Positions 24,465 to 36,327 of a stretch of 64,000 nucleotides of DNA are shown here, one piece after another (position 1 is the first letter of the stretch; every line of letters begins with the position of its first letter). The stretch covers positions 4,960,001-5,024,000 of the forward strand of contig CM082591.2 in assembly GCA_040954595.2 (NCBI GenBank). The letters are read 5' to 3'. Both the position numbers and the translations under genes were made by a program. This DNA is from Balanoglossus misakiensis (lineage: Eukaryota > Hemichordata). The notes beneath the pieces were generated by a model. That model ran no database searches and was not told the DNA's origin. It saw nothing but the letters and a program-made list of their open reading frames with translations.

Positions 24465-24570
24465 AACCTTGCAAGAGAAAATCCTTGCTAACTTGTCGCG
24501 GATCATGGAAGGGTTCTGAAGACAGCATTTCAGAAGTGGTGATTCAATAACCACAGAGGGCGTGCCATAC
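24465..24570 (+). other. 3' UTR motifs shared with gene B
   Basis: TGCAAGAGAAAATCCTTGC (from about 24470) and TGATTCAATAACCACAGAGG (from about 24539) have clear counterparts after gene B, near 28499 and 28614. This shows that the 3' UTR was duplicated together with the coding exon. Confidence 0.7.
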
Positions 24571-24944
24571 CGGACTGAGCCGCTATCGACCACGACATCA
24601 TATGATTTCCGCTGATATTTTCTCTCGGGATTTACTGTCCACTTAAAGACGGCGCCACCAACTACTGATAATGTGAAGTGTTTCAACTCATCGTCAGCCA
24701 CAACCCAACACACGACCGAAGCTTGTATACCTACTTAAACTTTAGACTGGCCTAAGTTTTTGGAAACAGGACTCAACTATTCTTCAAACTCAAGATCTGT
24801 GAATTCACTTGACCGACTGGTACCTGTTACGCAACTCTCGATTGATATTTCATCCATTTTACACCAGAAGGAAGATTTTATTCATTAATTCGTATAATTA
24901 TAATAGTCACTGTATTATGTAAAGATATTTCGTTATGTGAAAAC

Positions 24945-24950
24945 AATAAA
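24945..24950 (+). promoter_or_regulatory. Poly(A) signal of Arg-Ser gene A
   Basis: A canonical AATAAA about 630 bases after the stop, downstream of the conserved 3' UTR motifs. Confidence 0.6.
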
Positions 24951-26735
24951 CATCAGGTTGAACATATGAACAAATATTATTGTGATTTCATTCCTAATTG
25001 AGATATCCCTAATGCCTTTATATTTGTCAAGTATTGTTTGTTTTAGCAATTCGCAAATATTTGCGAGATCACGTTATTAAAATACAGAGAGATTAAATGA
25101 TATGGAGGTAGTCACGTTGAATCAACAGTCCATGATTCTCTGAGTCATCCTCCCACCCTCCCCTCAAGGGTATATGTCCACTTGCGCCCACTGTTCTGGG
25201 GGGGGGGGGGTACTATCTAACGCCAGTTGGCTGTGCAGGTATGTGATGACTGCATTTGTTCCGATTTTCGCGTTGGCTTAGCAACGGGTACCGTTCAGGT
25301 GTGGAACCAGGTCATGTTTTGACCATGTTTGGGGTGTGTGCGTGCATGGTAACGGGTTTGTTGTGGGCGAGGTACAGGTCATCACTTCTGTCACAGTACA
25401 CACATACACACAATTTGTTTTCCAGATAGAGGAAGCGGGGATGGGTTAAGTTAATTTGGGCTGTCGGTTTTAATTAATTGTGCGATTAACGTTATTGACT
25501 ATTTCTTCTCTATAGGTGAAAATAGGTGAAAAATGCTGACTCAGCAGCTTTTGAAGTTGTTCCTGTATTTGAATGGAAGCTTTGATAACTGACCATACAA
25601 AGGAGGAACAGATATCTGGGATTAAAGTAAATTATAATACTTTAATGGCACTTACTATAAATGCGACCAATCTGACCTCTTAGTCTGTGCTATAATCCCC
25701 TAAAGACAACTTGAGTTCAATACCAACGCCTAGTTAGCCATTCTGTCGGAGTGATAGAATGATATCGTATTGCCCTATTTAAATCTCAGTTAGGGAGGTA
25801 TAAATTTTAAGTGACCACATTCGTGACCCCTGTTTGACCTGACACCCTCAGGCTGGTATCTCGTTGCTGTGTGTATGTTATCGCTTTGATCAGAGATGAG
25901 CCGAAGTCACAATTAGAGTACGACAGGGCACATAGCCCGGTTGACACGATGAGTTCCATATCAAAATCGTGGACCAATGTAACAACACGGTGGACCAATA
26001 ACACCAAGACAGAGTATTACCAATTAATGGTAATACAAATTGAAAACATCAAATCACAAGCATAGGGTTTCAATCAATAGCCCAGAACAACAATAGATAC
26101 ATCGTGTTGCAACGTGGCTGCCCTAACCACCGACACAGAGTTCTGACCTAAGACAACAACGAACCGGTTTATCCCGGTTGTTCGAGATTCCAATTGGAGA
26201 TCCTTATCGAATACAGTAAGCGGCGCAACTGTGTGTGCAGTTATCTCACATGCAGAGTGAAGTAAAACGAACACCGTTTTGTTAATTATTATTGAAGTAT
26301 TAACCCCTACTCATCTTCCGCGTGCCTGTCAGATTCGTACATCTCCTGATAGCTGTCACCCCCCAAAATTTGAGAATAAACACATTGAAACACTGGCTAG
26401 ATTACACGTCACACCTGTACACCAACATTAGCCTAGCTCGCGCCAAAAAGCCTGCGTAACCTACAACAACCACTTGGTAAAGTGAAGGAGGCTTGATTAA
26501 CTAAATCTCATTAAATTTAGCTAATCCTTTGATTGAGACATCTTTTGAAATCCTGTCTGTGCAGCGTATATGAATTGAACATGATATCAAAATGGGGAAC
26601 TTAAAATATTAAAGTGTGCGTGGTTAAGGGCAACGATAGAATAACAACGTTGCCAGGTGATCGATATTAGCTGAGGACAGGTGACTGGATGAGGCCATGA
26701 TGTTATCTTCTAGTTTGACAAAATTAATGATTATT
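24951..26735. other. Spacer between Arg-Ser genes A and B
   Basis: AT-rich, with a run of about a dozen G residues near 25197-25210 and a CA-rich stretch near 25400. Open frames are short and have no support. Confidence 0.5.
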
Positions 26736-26739
26736 GGAG

Positions 26740-26885
26740 GTATCGTGCAAATCTGTGCTATCTCCCGCGAGTCATACACGACACTGACCAATCACCGTCG
26801 GCAGACATCATCACCGGCCAATCAAATTCCACCAAGCGACGCCTATTTGTCAGGCTATATTTTGCAGTGTTTTCGGTTGCTTTGG
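26740..26885 (+). promoter_or_regulatory. Octamer/CCAAT/TATA promoter of Arg-Ser gene B
   Basis: GTGCAAATCTG at 26745-26755, CCAAT boxes at 26788-26792 and 26818-26822 (30 bp apart, as in gene A) and a TATATTTTG box at 26856. The octamer-to-TATA distance is 110 bp, the same as in gene A, and ACCAATCACCG around the first CCAAT is conserved. Confidence 0.75.
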
Positions 26886-26940
26886 ACACTCGCCACCGGA
26901 GCGGACTGAGCAAGCTGTCCTTGCGGGAATAACATACCAG
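26885..26940 (+). other. Non-coding first exon of Arg-Ser gene B (approximate start)
   Basis: It ends GGAATAACATACCAG before the donor GTATGC at 26941. The intron is about 1.16 kb, ending at the acceptor CAG at 28100-28102. The counterpart intron in gene A is only 426 bp. Confidence 0.65.
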
Positions 26941-28107
26941 GTATGCTACTAGTGACTGAATTCTTTTTGGCCCCTACTCTAAGTATACTCACATCTCATG
27001 GCTGTGTTCGACCCACCCATTTTTTTGTTTTCAGAAGAATTTAAAACGCAGATCTGTGCAACCTCACCAAGTTCATTGGTGTAAACACTTTAATGTTTTT
27101 AATTCGTGTTTGCACTTAAGCTTTTTCCCTACAGTTCCTGTTTCCAATTTGTATTTCGACCGTCAAACGCAGACATGAAATACCAATAAGAATATTATTG
27201 ATCATTTGAAGACACACAGCGTTATTTTAAATGATTTTCGATGAACAAAGATGACGCGGAAGTCTTTCTGAAATTATTTTAGATTATTCATTTTCTAAAC
27301 AAAGGCACTCCACAAGTCTGGTGATCTCGCAGCATAGTAAACAGTAGTATTCTAACACTAACGCCGTGAGAAATTTTACTGTACGATAGTATATATAGGT
27401 ATCAGTAGCCGTACATTGAATTGTCTCGACATCTTGGTGTCATTTTGGTCAATTTCGAAATATGCTTGAACAATTAGATGTTGATACTTCTCGCCCTTAA
27501 AGCGCATAATGCCTAAAGTGAACGACTGTTATTTCTTGTGGGTACCACAAATTATCTTTCTACATCAGTGACGTATTGGTGAGCAGGGAATAGGTACGCG
27601 CACCTCACGCGCAAAGACAAGATAAAGACTGTCCCGTTTAGGGCTCGGTGGATGACGTCGACAATGATGACGTCGGTCGGAGGGTTATCAAAGGGTTATC
27701 GGCAGACGTGTATCTACTTGTAGTGCCGCCAGTACAGATATAACTCAAACTAAATTAATACAATTGTGTGTGGAAACAATGCATTATTGAGATTTATGAC
27801 AATTCACGGCGGCCATTTTTTCCATCCCTGGGATATTAAGACAAACTTCTTTGTTTATTATAGGTGACCTACTACCAGTATTTTGGTTTTAGCCTCCGAA
27901 TTAGAAATAGCACACAAGTTCCACTATTTGTTAAACTCTATTCAGTTTTATACAAAGCATGACCTGTACTTGGTCTGAAACCCCTGCTACAATAATTAAT
28001 TAAGTCTCACGAGATTTCGCAAAAAGCGCAAAATGGTCTATTGCCGACGTTATTAATGAGATTCTTCATTTTTCACATTGTTTTCTTTTTTTCGTTCAAC
28101 AGACACG

Positions 28108-28341
28108 ATGTATCGCCGAAGAGGATCACGTTCGCGATCAAGATCTCGCTCCAGATCCCGTTCTCTCTCGCCAGATGCCCGCAAAGCTTTGGCAGCCAGA
28201 AGGGTCGTCAGACATGCTTCAAAATCTCGTTCCAGATCCCGATCTCGGTCTCGCTCCAAGTCCAGGTCTCCGCCAAGGTCTCGTTCTCGCTCCCGTTCCC
28301 GTTCTCGCTCCCGTTCCCGTTCTCGCTCTCGCTCCCGTTAG
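28108..28341 (+). CDS. Small Arg-Ser repeat basic protein B, protamine-like (77 aa)
   Basis: The exon opens at 28103 and the ATG lies five bases inside it, as in gene A. The 77-aa product starts MYRRRG, has six SR dipeptides, then LSPDARKALAARRVVRH, a mixed SR/SK tract, SPPR and ten terminal SR dipeptides. About 30 of 77 residues are Arg, and there is no acidic tail. It is more basic than copy A, closer to protamines in charge. The terminal tract uses CGN Arg codons and TCN Ser codons in a near-hexamer DNA repeat, which would allow rapid length change. No other domain is present. Alternatives are a chromatin or RNP protein, or a splicing-speckle microprotein. Confidence 0.75.
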   Translation: MYRRRGSRSRSRSRSRSRSLSPDARKALAARRVVRHASKSRSRSRSRSRSKSRSPPRSRSRSRSRSRSRSRSRSRSR

Positions 28342-28494
28342 GAGTTTTTAAGCACCATGACAAGGGGAATATCTTCTAGTCTGGAGTAGAACTTTGTAGG
28401 CGCCAACTTTAGATCACATGAGAAATACATGGATTACTTTATCAATGCTGGACCTAGCGAACTAGTACGAGTCAACTTTCCGAAAAACGTCAGA

Positions 28495-28645
28495 AATATG
28501 CAAGAGAATATCCTCGCAAAGAGCTCAGCGAAGAAACCAATTAAAGCTTCGATTTTAAACTCTACTGCAATCTCGTAGATGTCGATGGATACAACTGTCC
28601 TTTCTTCTTTCAATGATTCAACGGCCGCAGAGGGCGCTTTCGGTG
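28495..28645 (+). other. 3' UTR motifs shared with gene A
   Basis: TGCAAGAGAATATCCTCGCA (from about 28499) and TGATTCAACGGCCGCAGAGG (from about 28614) match the gene A 3' UTR. A candidate ATTAAA poly(A) signal lies at 28864-28869. Confidence 0.65.
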
Positions 28646-28869
28646 AACATCTGGATCTGTCTGTCGGAACACTCTAGTCTTTGGCAAATTAATAGGTTTA
28701 ATTACATTCCATACGAAATTTCTACTGTACTGTTGTAATAATTTCGTCAGCATTGTCTTGCCTTGACGTCAGGTGTGTTTTCACCTCTATGACATTAGAA
28801 ATCATAATATTTGTATGTTTGTATGTCTCTCTTTGCTTTCTAGTTGTCACAACTGCATTATGTATTAAA

Positions 28870-31800
28870 ATATCAGTGAAACAAATATCACATGTATGAA
28901 TGGAAATGCCTTATTTCAGTGTTAAGCATGCAGACAGCTGCCATTATCATGATTCTACGCATTGCCTTGTATCATGGACACAAAAGTTTTAAACGGAAAA
29001 AAATACAATGTATATTCATTGCCCCTAAGTACTTCAATGCCATCGAGCGAAAATTGCATTTATCGCAGCAAAATGTTGCCAGATATTACAATACCAGGAT
29101 GTGAAGTTATCCGCGGGAAAGTGTGCATGGTTTAAGATGAGCAATATCATTTTCAAATACATGCATTAAAATATGCACATCTGGGTCAACAACAAAAAAA
29201 ACACTTATATACGAGTATGACCCACTGTAAACTATTTTACCCTGCCATCTTTCCAACACACTTACTAACTTGTTCCCGCTACCAAACGCATGACCGAACC
29301 GAAACTGAGCTAGTCTGGGTGTGATGACGGGTGACGCGTATTAAAATTAGAAGTCTTGGCTGCGTTTGAGCGCTGTTCACAGTTAACGGCGTTGTCGAAG
29401 CGCAATGAGCTGTGTCATTGGAAGTAATGCGTCTTTAAGTGACCTTATCTTGATTCGTAGTCACGCTTTGATAAAGATTGATTGGCTATCGACACACACG
29501 ATACTTCATAATCTCGACAGGAATGTTTGCGCTATTTTGATTTCTCATGGATATTAATTAGCAAGACTTGCCTAGTATAATCTCACGACGATTTTATAAT
29601 TATAACTATTTACATAACTTGACTTGATAATATGAGGTTTGTGTTCATCGAAAATTAAAAGTGGAAACACAACTAAAGCTTTATTTACGTCTCATCACTT
29701 GATTCTCTTCAAAATGGGTTTGTAAACTTTTACTTTCCGATCCACTGATCGACCGTGCCGCTCCACCTACTCATCAAGATCCAATGTCACGAATGTCAAG
29801 GGCGCCCGGAGTGCCGAAGATAATTGGAGTGACTTTGTTCATTATGACGACAGGGATATTTCATACCTCAACGAACCCTCACCCGTTCCGGGAACTACAC
29901 TGACTCTCCTCGGCACGGCTTGCAAATGTAATCAATACACTGAAAGGTCTTCCGTGCCAATTTGTACGGGTGACATTTCCCTCATCTGCAGAGTAAACAC
30001 GGCCCGTGTCATTTTTTATACCCCGCAAGATCAATACCTTCTTCGAGACTCGTTCAGCGCAGCCAGATTTCCACAAATCGTCTCCTACCTATTCGCTTTT
30101 ACAAATCTCTTCAAAAACAAAATCACACCGTGTATACATCTGTAAAATTATTGAAGGAGATACAGTACTTGAACTAGACGTTGATCAACGTGAAACTATG
30201 CACGCACTTGTTATGGTCGAGTGTGGGCGTGTATACGTCAATGTACGCACCATCTACCCTCTTGACTAGATAAGCTGAAGCCTTTTATAAGTATATCAAC
30301 AAGCAGTTGCTCAGTATTCAAGTTCAGATTTTCCCGATCAGTGAAACGAGGATTGTGAAACAAATAGTATATCTTTCAAGCCTTTTCATTCACCATATAG
30401 GAACGGATGACGTAAATTTAAGTCGGGGTTACCATGATCTTCACAAAAATGTAACTTCCGCACAGATAGCCGTGTATGCCCGGATGTGGGATGTAATTAT
30501 GATCTAGATATAATTTCCTTATCGGTAACAAAAACGACATTATTACCATTGTTATAAAGGAATAAGATGGTCTATTTTTACCACGCTTCTCCAATCATCT
30601 TTTATTAATTTCCTTTCCAAGGACTTATTTATCAGTGTTGCCAGCCTTTCATTCCTTTAATAACATTTCCGATCGTTTATATGAAAAACTGCCTTTGATA
30701 ATATACTTCGCTCATGCTGGTATCCCCTTCACTACAATCCTTGGTTGAACCTGTTTCAATCATTTCCCGTTCATGTAAATGTTTCTGTATGTATGTATTG
30801 TATGTATGTATGTATGTATGTATGTATGTATGTATGTATGTATGTATGTATGTATGTATGTATGTATGTATGTATGTATGTATGTATGTATCGAACTAAT
30901 TAACATATTAATCAGTTTCTCACATAAGATTTTATAATAAAGGGGGTATTAAAATGGATCAAATGATTTTTCAGGTGGTGTTTTAAACGGAAAATGAACA
31001 CGTTGAAGTTGTGTGGATTCGACAAAGTATCACATACGTACCTGCGGTTGGTTATACGAGTTTAGCACCGTTCAAAGTCACGCGGATGAAGTGAATTAGC
31101 GAACATCACGGCAAAAGAAAGAGTGTGGGGTTGATCTTGTCACTATTAAAGCTACAAGAAATGGGCTACTGATAAGTACTTGTTTAATCAGTTGCTTGGC
31201 GGGTATTTTGATATAATGGCGATGACACGCCACCGTTTTACACGCAATAAAGATATCGACGATGCTCCGTCAGATAACGCGCGCCCAATAAGCGTTTCTG
31301 ACGTCACCACGGGTTATGGTTGTTATTTTAACATATGGTTTATGGTGTTTTCTATTGATCATGGTATACTATGACTCCTAGACCGTTTTGCTTCATCTTT
31401 ATTTTATACATAACTGTTCGCTTGTAGCGATCTTTATCCGGTATGACCGTGAATTTTGACGGGTTGTAATCTGCGCGGATATGGAACCCGTCGACACGAA
31501 TTTAACGCCAGCTTAGGAGATCCTATCTACGACATCTCGCGGGACTCCCTCCGCAGTTTGAATCACCTCCCGCGAGACCCGCCACCTCAGCGATCGCCCT
31601 TGATCAGCAAGTTGTGCCTGCATTTGCATAAATCATGCAACTTTCGAAGTGGTTGTCCCGTCTGTCGTCATACTGACACGATGGGTGACGTAGACGGCAC
31701 GTCGTTACTGGACTCCAGGAGTGATAAAAAGGGCCCACATTTGCATTTGCCTAATCAGTATCTGCGCACTTTAAGTAACTAAGCACATCACTGCATATAC

Positions 31801-34800
31801 AGGCTATTCTCACGCTTACCACTCTCTTGCAGCAAGCGTAGTTCAGGTAAGTCCTAAGATTATTTCTCCTTCTCGATTACAGTTATATAGAAGGGCAAGT
31901 CCTTCAGCGATTTCTCATTTCCCATAACGAGTAGTAAAAGAATAGTGCAGTTCAGTCAATTCCTTCAATGATTTTTCATTCCCAATTACACTTTCATAAA
32001 AAGACGTGTAAATTTACTTTATTAATACACATAGCCTATGGGCAATGTTTGTGTTACTTTCAAAATGTACGCCTAATTATGATTAAAGCAGAAATTACTG
32101 AAACAATACACAGGGTAGTTTAGCATGTTTTCTTTTACAGTGAAGAAATGTGTTGAAACAGAATGAGAAGACTCCTTGTGTCCTTTGTCCAAAATCCAAC
32201 CGTAGAACGATATTGCTTTTTCGGAATTCAAAGAAACTACTTGTTTTTCAGTATAAATATTTAGAATCAGTTTTCTTTCTACAAAAATTCTTCTATATTG
32301 CAAATTTTTCAACAAATTTTGGCAAAATGTTCAAATTTAAACTACATGTACTTTACTCAATGTTAAGCAATTGCAAACTATGTCTTCCTAAGAGTATTGG
32401 AAGAACGTGAGTTTTTACTAAAATAGTTTGAGAGGGGACTGGTTACCACCCAGTTTTCGAAGAAATTGATCACATAGTTTTTTAACTATAAGATCACGCT
32501 ATATAACAGCGGTAATCATCACCGCCTCACTGTGCACGCACGTTTTAGCATCGGATTCGCAATGTTGGTTCAGAGGTGAGGCATATAACGTGCTTATCGG
32601 GGAAACTTTCGCTGAAAACTTCAGACATTTTGCAGCAAGGCGTGATCGGTGTAATTCGCTGACGCAGATTTGTATCCCGTCAAGTGAAAAAACGGTGTCG
32701 GATCACGCCAAGAGCAACCTTCATGATATTTCGCAGAACACCGCAGAACCTTTGAACTGAGAGTGGGTATAGTGGAGTTAATATGTACTTTGTGATAATA
32801 TGATCTCGAAAATAGCCTGGAACTATTATTACATTTCACTGTTCTACGTCTATATTCGTTTTAAAAAGCTGCAAATCTAAGATTTTGTTTTTCTGAAAAA
32901 CAAGCAATTGAAAAAATATCAATGCAGTTTTAATACAAGTCAGTATATGTACGATATTCGCTCAAAGGGAATCAGTACAACTTTAGAAAAGGGATGGCGA
33001 GTGTACTTTAGTGAGTAAATCTCTAAATTAAAATTATTTATGTAGAAATAACAAGATTTGATTTGCCTCTGCCTTCACATCTCCTTCTTGGGCTGATTAG
33101 CATAACCGTGACGTCATTCTGGCCTTTCAGTAATAATCGAATCGAAGGAACCAGTTGCTTGGGAAGATCTAATTTTGCTTTTGAAACCGAACAATAGGCC
33201 GAGTCCAGCATGACGCTAAGCAACATGCGAATTAATCAAAACTATGCCCCGCGTTTCCTTTCATATTACGTTGTTAGAGTGATTTGCATTGGCGTTTCCG
33301 GATACCGCCCGTTTGATTAAGATACTGAAACTCAGAAACGGCGCCTATGGAAACGGCTGTGCGAGGATTGTTTAACCCTTTCAACGCCATAGTCAACTTG
33401 TCATCATTTTTCACAAAATTAACCTCATAAATTTTACCATATTTTTTCTAACATTTTGATCAAGACCTGTAGACAATGGAAAATTATGTCCACTTGGTCT
33501 AAAATTAAGGGAAAAAATTGGGGTAAAAGTGTGAAAATGATAAAAATGTTGCACCACATTTCGACAGTGATAAATGTGGCATTCAATGGGTTAAACACAG
33601 GCGGAAAAGTTGAATTGTATTTGTTCAATCACAGTCCCTCTTGAAGGACTGTGGTTCAATGTTGTTAAAAAGTACACTCTGTTCGAGATCTGATACTCAT
33701 GCTTAAACCGCGATAGCCACTTTACATTGGGAGTTATATGACGATGAAGATAATTGTCGATGCTTTACGAGCTGATGTGCTATCAATGTAAACTAGATCG
33801 CTGGCGCTAGTTTCAAATACTAAGTTATCATTACATATGAGTACATATATTATAACTTTATGCATCGAAAATTGACTTGTCTTCGGTCACGCTAAATAAG
33901 TCAATGTGGCCATTTTGTTTGACTTCGAAATAGCCAATAGATCCTACACAAATTTAGATTCTTACTCCAGTTGTATGATATTGCTGTATAAGAGACGGCA
34001 TTTTCTTACATCTTTTTCTTACATGAATATATTAATCATTAATATGATGAACTTTTTCAAAAAGCCTGCGACGATTACTAAGGGGCTATAAAGAGCACTG
34101 AGAACCATTTAATGCTAACCATAAAAATTCAAATAATGGACTCCATTATCAGTCATCGAATTTAACTGACTTGCATCAAAAATTGCGCACCCGCGAAATG
34201 ACCGTTTAGGCATCGACGCATGTTTACAAAAAAAACCCACAAAACACTTAAGACAACTATAAACATTTTGCGCGTCAAAATATATGGTCCATTACTCCCT
34301 ATTAAAATAGATTCATATAATTTATTCATTAAGAGGACTACTCTTACTGACTTTAATAGTAACTGTGAATGTTTGTTTCGAAAACACAATGAACATAAAA
34401 TGAAGCCGTTTATATTTACCACCAAAGTAATGTCTTCCGTTTTCTAATGCATGTGGCCTTTATTAACGACACTATACGATACACTATAGTTGGATGTTTG
34501 AAGTCGTGTCTAAACTGGAAGATTTGCCCGGACAAGGAGCCCATCTTTTATTAAGTACAGTGAGAAGTAGCCCCCTGGAGATTCTTGGTTTAGTAAGACA
34601 TTTTTCTACAAACACTACAGTCTACTAGAGTAAACGTATATACGAAGTCCACTGGCAACTCTTTTTTCAGTATTTACGAGCATAGAATCCTACTATAATA
34701 TATGAGAACATGTACAGGTACATACATTGTGTGCAAAAGTAACTCGGCCTGTGAGCGTTGTTAGAATTAACCCGTCGCTTGCGCTAGAACCCAGTGAGTT

Positions 34801-36319
34801 ATGCCCTTTCTTATATTTTACGACGGGACCTATTATGTATGCCACATACTCGACGGCCTTAATGCCTTCTTCATTGTCCGTGTTTAGCCGTTGAGGCGAA
34901 CTGTCACTGCGGCTATGGTTATGTCTATTTATGCTTTTGCAATGTCGTTTCCAAATCCCCTTTTATGCAACGGTGGGCGGTTTCACCAAATCCGTTCTAA
35001 TGGAGCGTTAAAAACCCTCACGCCTTTACGTTGTCAGAATTGTGACTAAGACTCGGATACTTACTACCTATACATACATGATGAGGAAACAACTGAAACT
35101 TGTCGTGATCACCAGTTGCTTAGAGCACCGTGTTTCTTGGCGACGGCATTTCTATAGAAATATACAAGATTTGTGGGGAAATTCACATGAGTTTGTAAAA
35201 AGCATCACAAAACCTAGTTTAAGTAAGGACATTTTTCCCACATAGTGTATTGGAATATTTGCAGTGGGACCTGAAGTATAATGGCAGGTTATTTTACTTA
35301 TAGGCTAACCTTGATCGTAATCACATAGGTCTTCCCAAACGCCTTGAAGGTATATTAAGACGCGAAATTATTCGATTATTTTTCATCTGATCTGACTCCA
35401 GCGAAGAGACTGGGCATCACACCGGCTCCAAAATAATATCGAAATCTTATCTTCACCTCGAAGAGGGGCTTCTGGTAATTATGCCCCCTCGCTCAAGCCC
35501 TCGCATACCATCGAAATATGATTTGGGAGTCGTGAAAAATCTTCCCTCCGCCACTTCAAAGGCTTTGATTAATTATATGTCGAGACCCGCGGCGCGTTTC
35601 TGATATCGAGTCGTGTTGTACCGGGCGGTGAGAGCGGAGCAGATTGTGTCTCGATTAGATTAGATTAGATAGAGCGAGGGAAATTGAAACGGCCCCCACG
35701 CGCGAACCACGAGGAAATGAGCTGGTGTTGCTGACAATCAGTGAAAGGGGGGTATATATGCTTTCACGTTTTAAACCCAATCGACGCAATGCAAACTTAA
35801 TCCGGCAGCGGCTTCAATTGTGTCCCTCTGCGTCTTTGCGCAAAGCCATAGCGTCCCTAGAATCCACTACGTCACGAAACAATCGCTTCCCTTTAAATAA
35901 CAACACTAAACGTATGAGAACATAAAGTTATCGTTGATTATACCAAGACGTGACGCTATTGCTGCGTTCTTTGCATTATTGTACTAGACACTCTTGGCGT
36001 AATACTTTACTAACGTTCTAACGGCAAGTAGCCAACATCCTTAATGAGTATTCAGATTCAATTAATAATTAATGACGTTTGCGCCTTGATATGTTCAGAC
36101 ATAAGTCTTATACGTATATCCGGTGGCATATAACATCTTAATAGGAAAATACTCATGTCTCAGAGATACAATGGTGAACATTACGCTTCACCTTTGGTAT
36201 TGAGGAATGAAACTGAAAGCCTTTTGGCAAAGTCACAAACTGTGAGTCCTTCTGTCTGTGGTTATGAAAGAAATTGTGTTATACTGAGCTTTGTGTGTGC
36301 GTCTATCTTTTCTTTGCAG
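28870..36319. other. Spacer between Arg-Ser gene B and the peptide precursor
   Basis: About 7.4 kb without a supportable coding exon. It contains a (GTAT)n array at 30786-30890 and two ATTTGCAT octamers at about 31622 and 31742, the second about 100 bases before a CAGGTAAGTC donor-like site at 31842-31851, which may mark an unresolved transcript start. A TTAGA-type pentamer run lies at about 35655-35670. A 5' UTR exon of the peptide gene must lie upstream of the acceptor at 36319 but was not located. Confidence 0.45.
30786..30890 (+). repeat. (GTAT)n microsatellite
   Basis: About 25 GTAT units, nearly perfect. The Tyr-Val-Cys-Met open frames over it are artefacts of the repeat. Confidence 0.95.
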
Positions 36320-36327
36320 ATCACAAA

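Noticed and set aside
24090-28341. Arg-Ser genes as ordinary SR splicing factors
   Set aside because: No RNA-recognition motif is present in or near either coding exon, and each gene is a single short coding exon.
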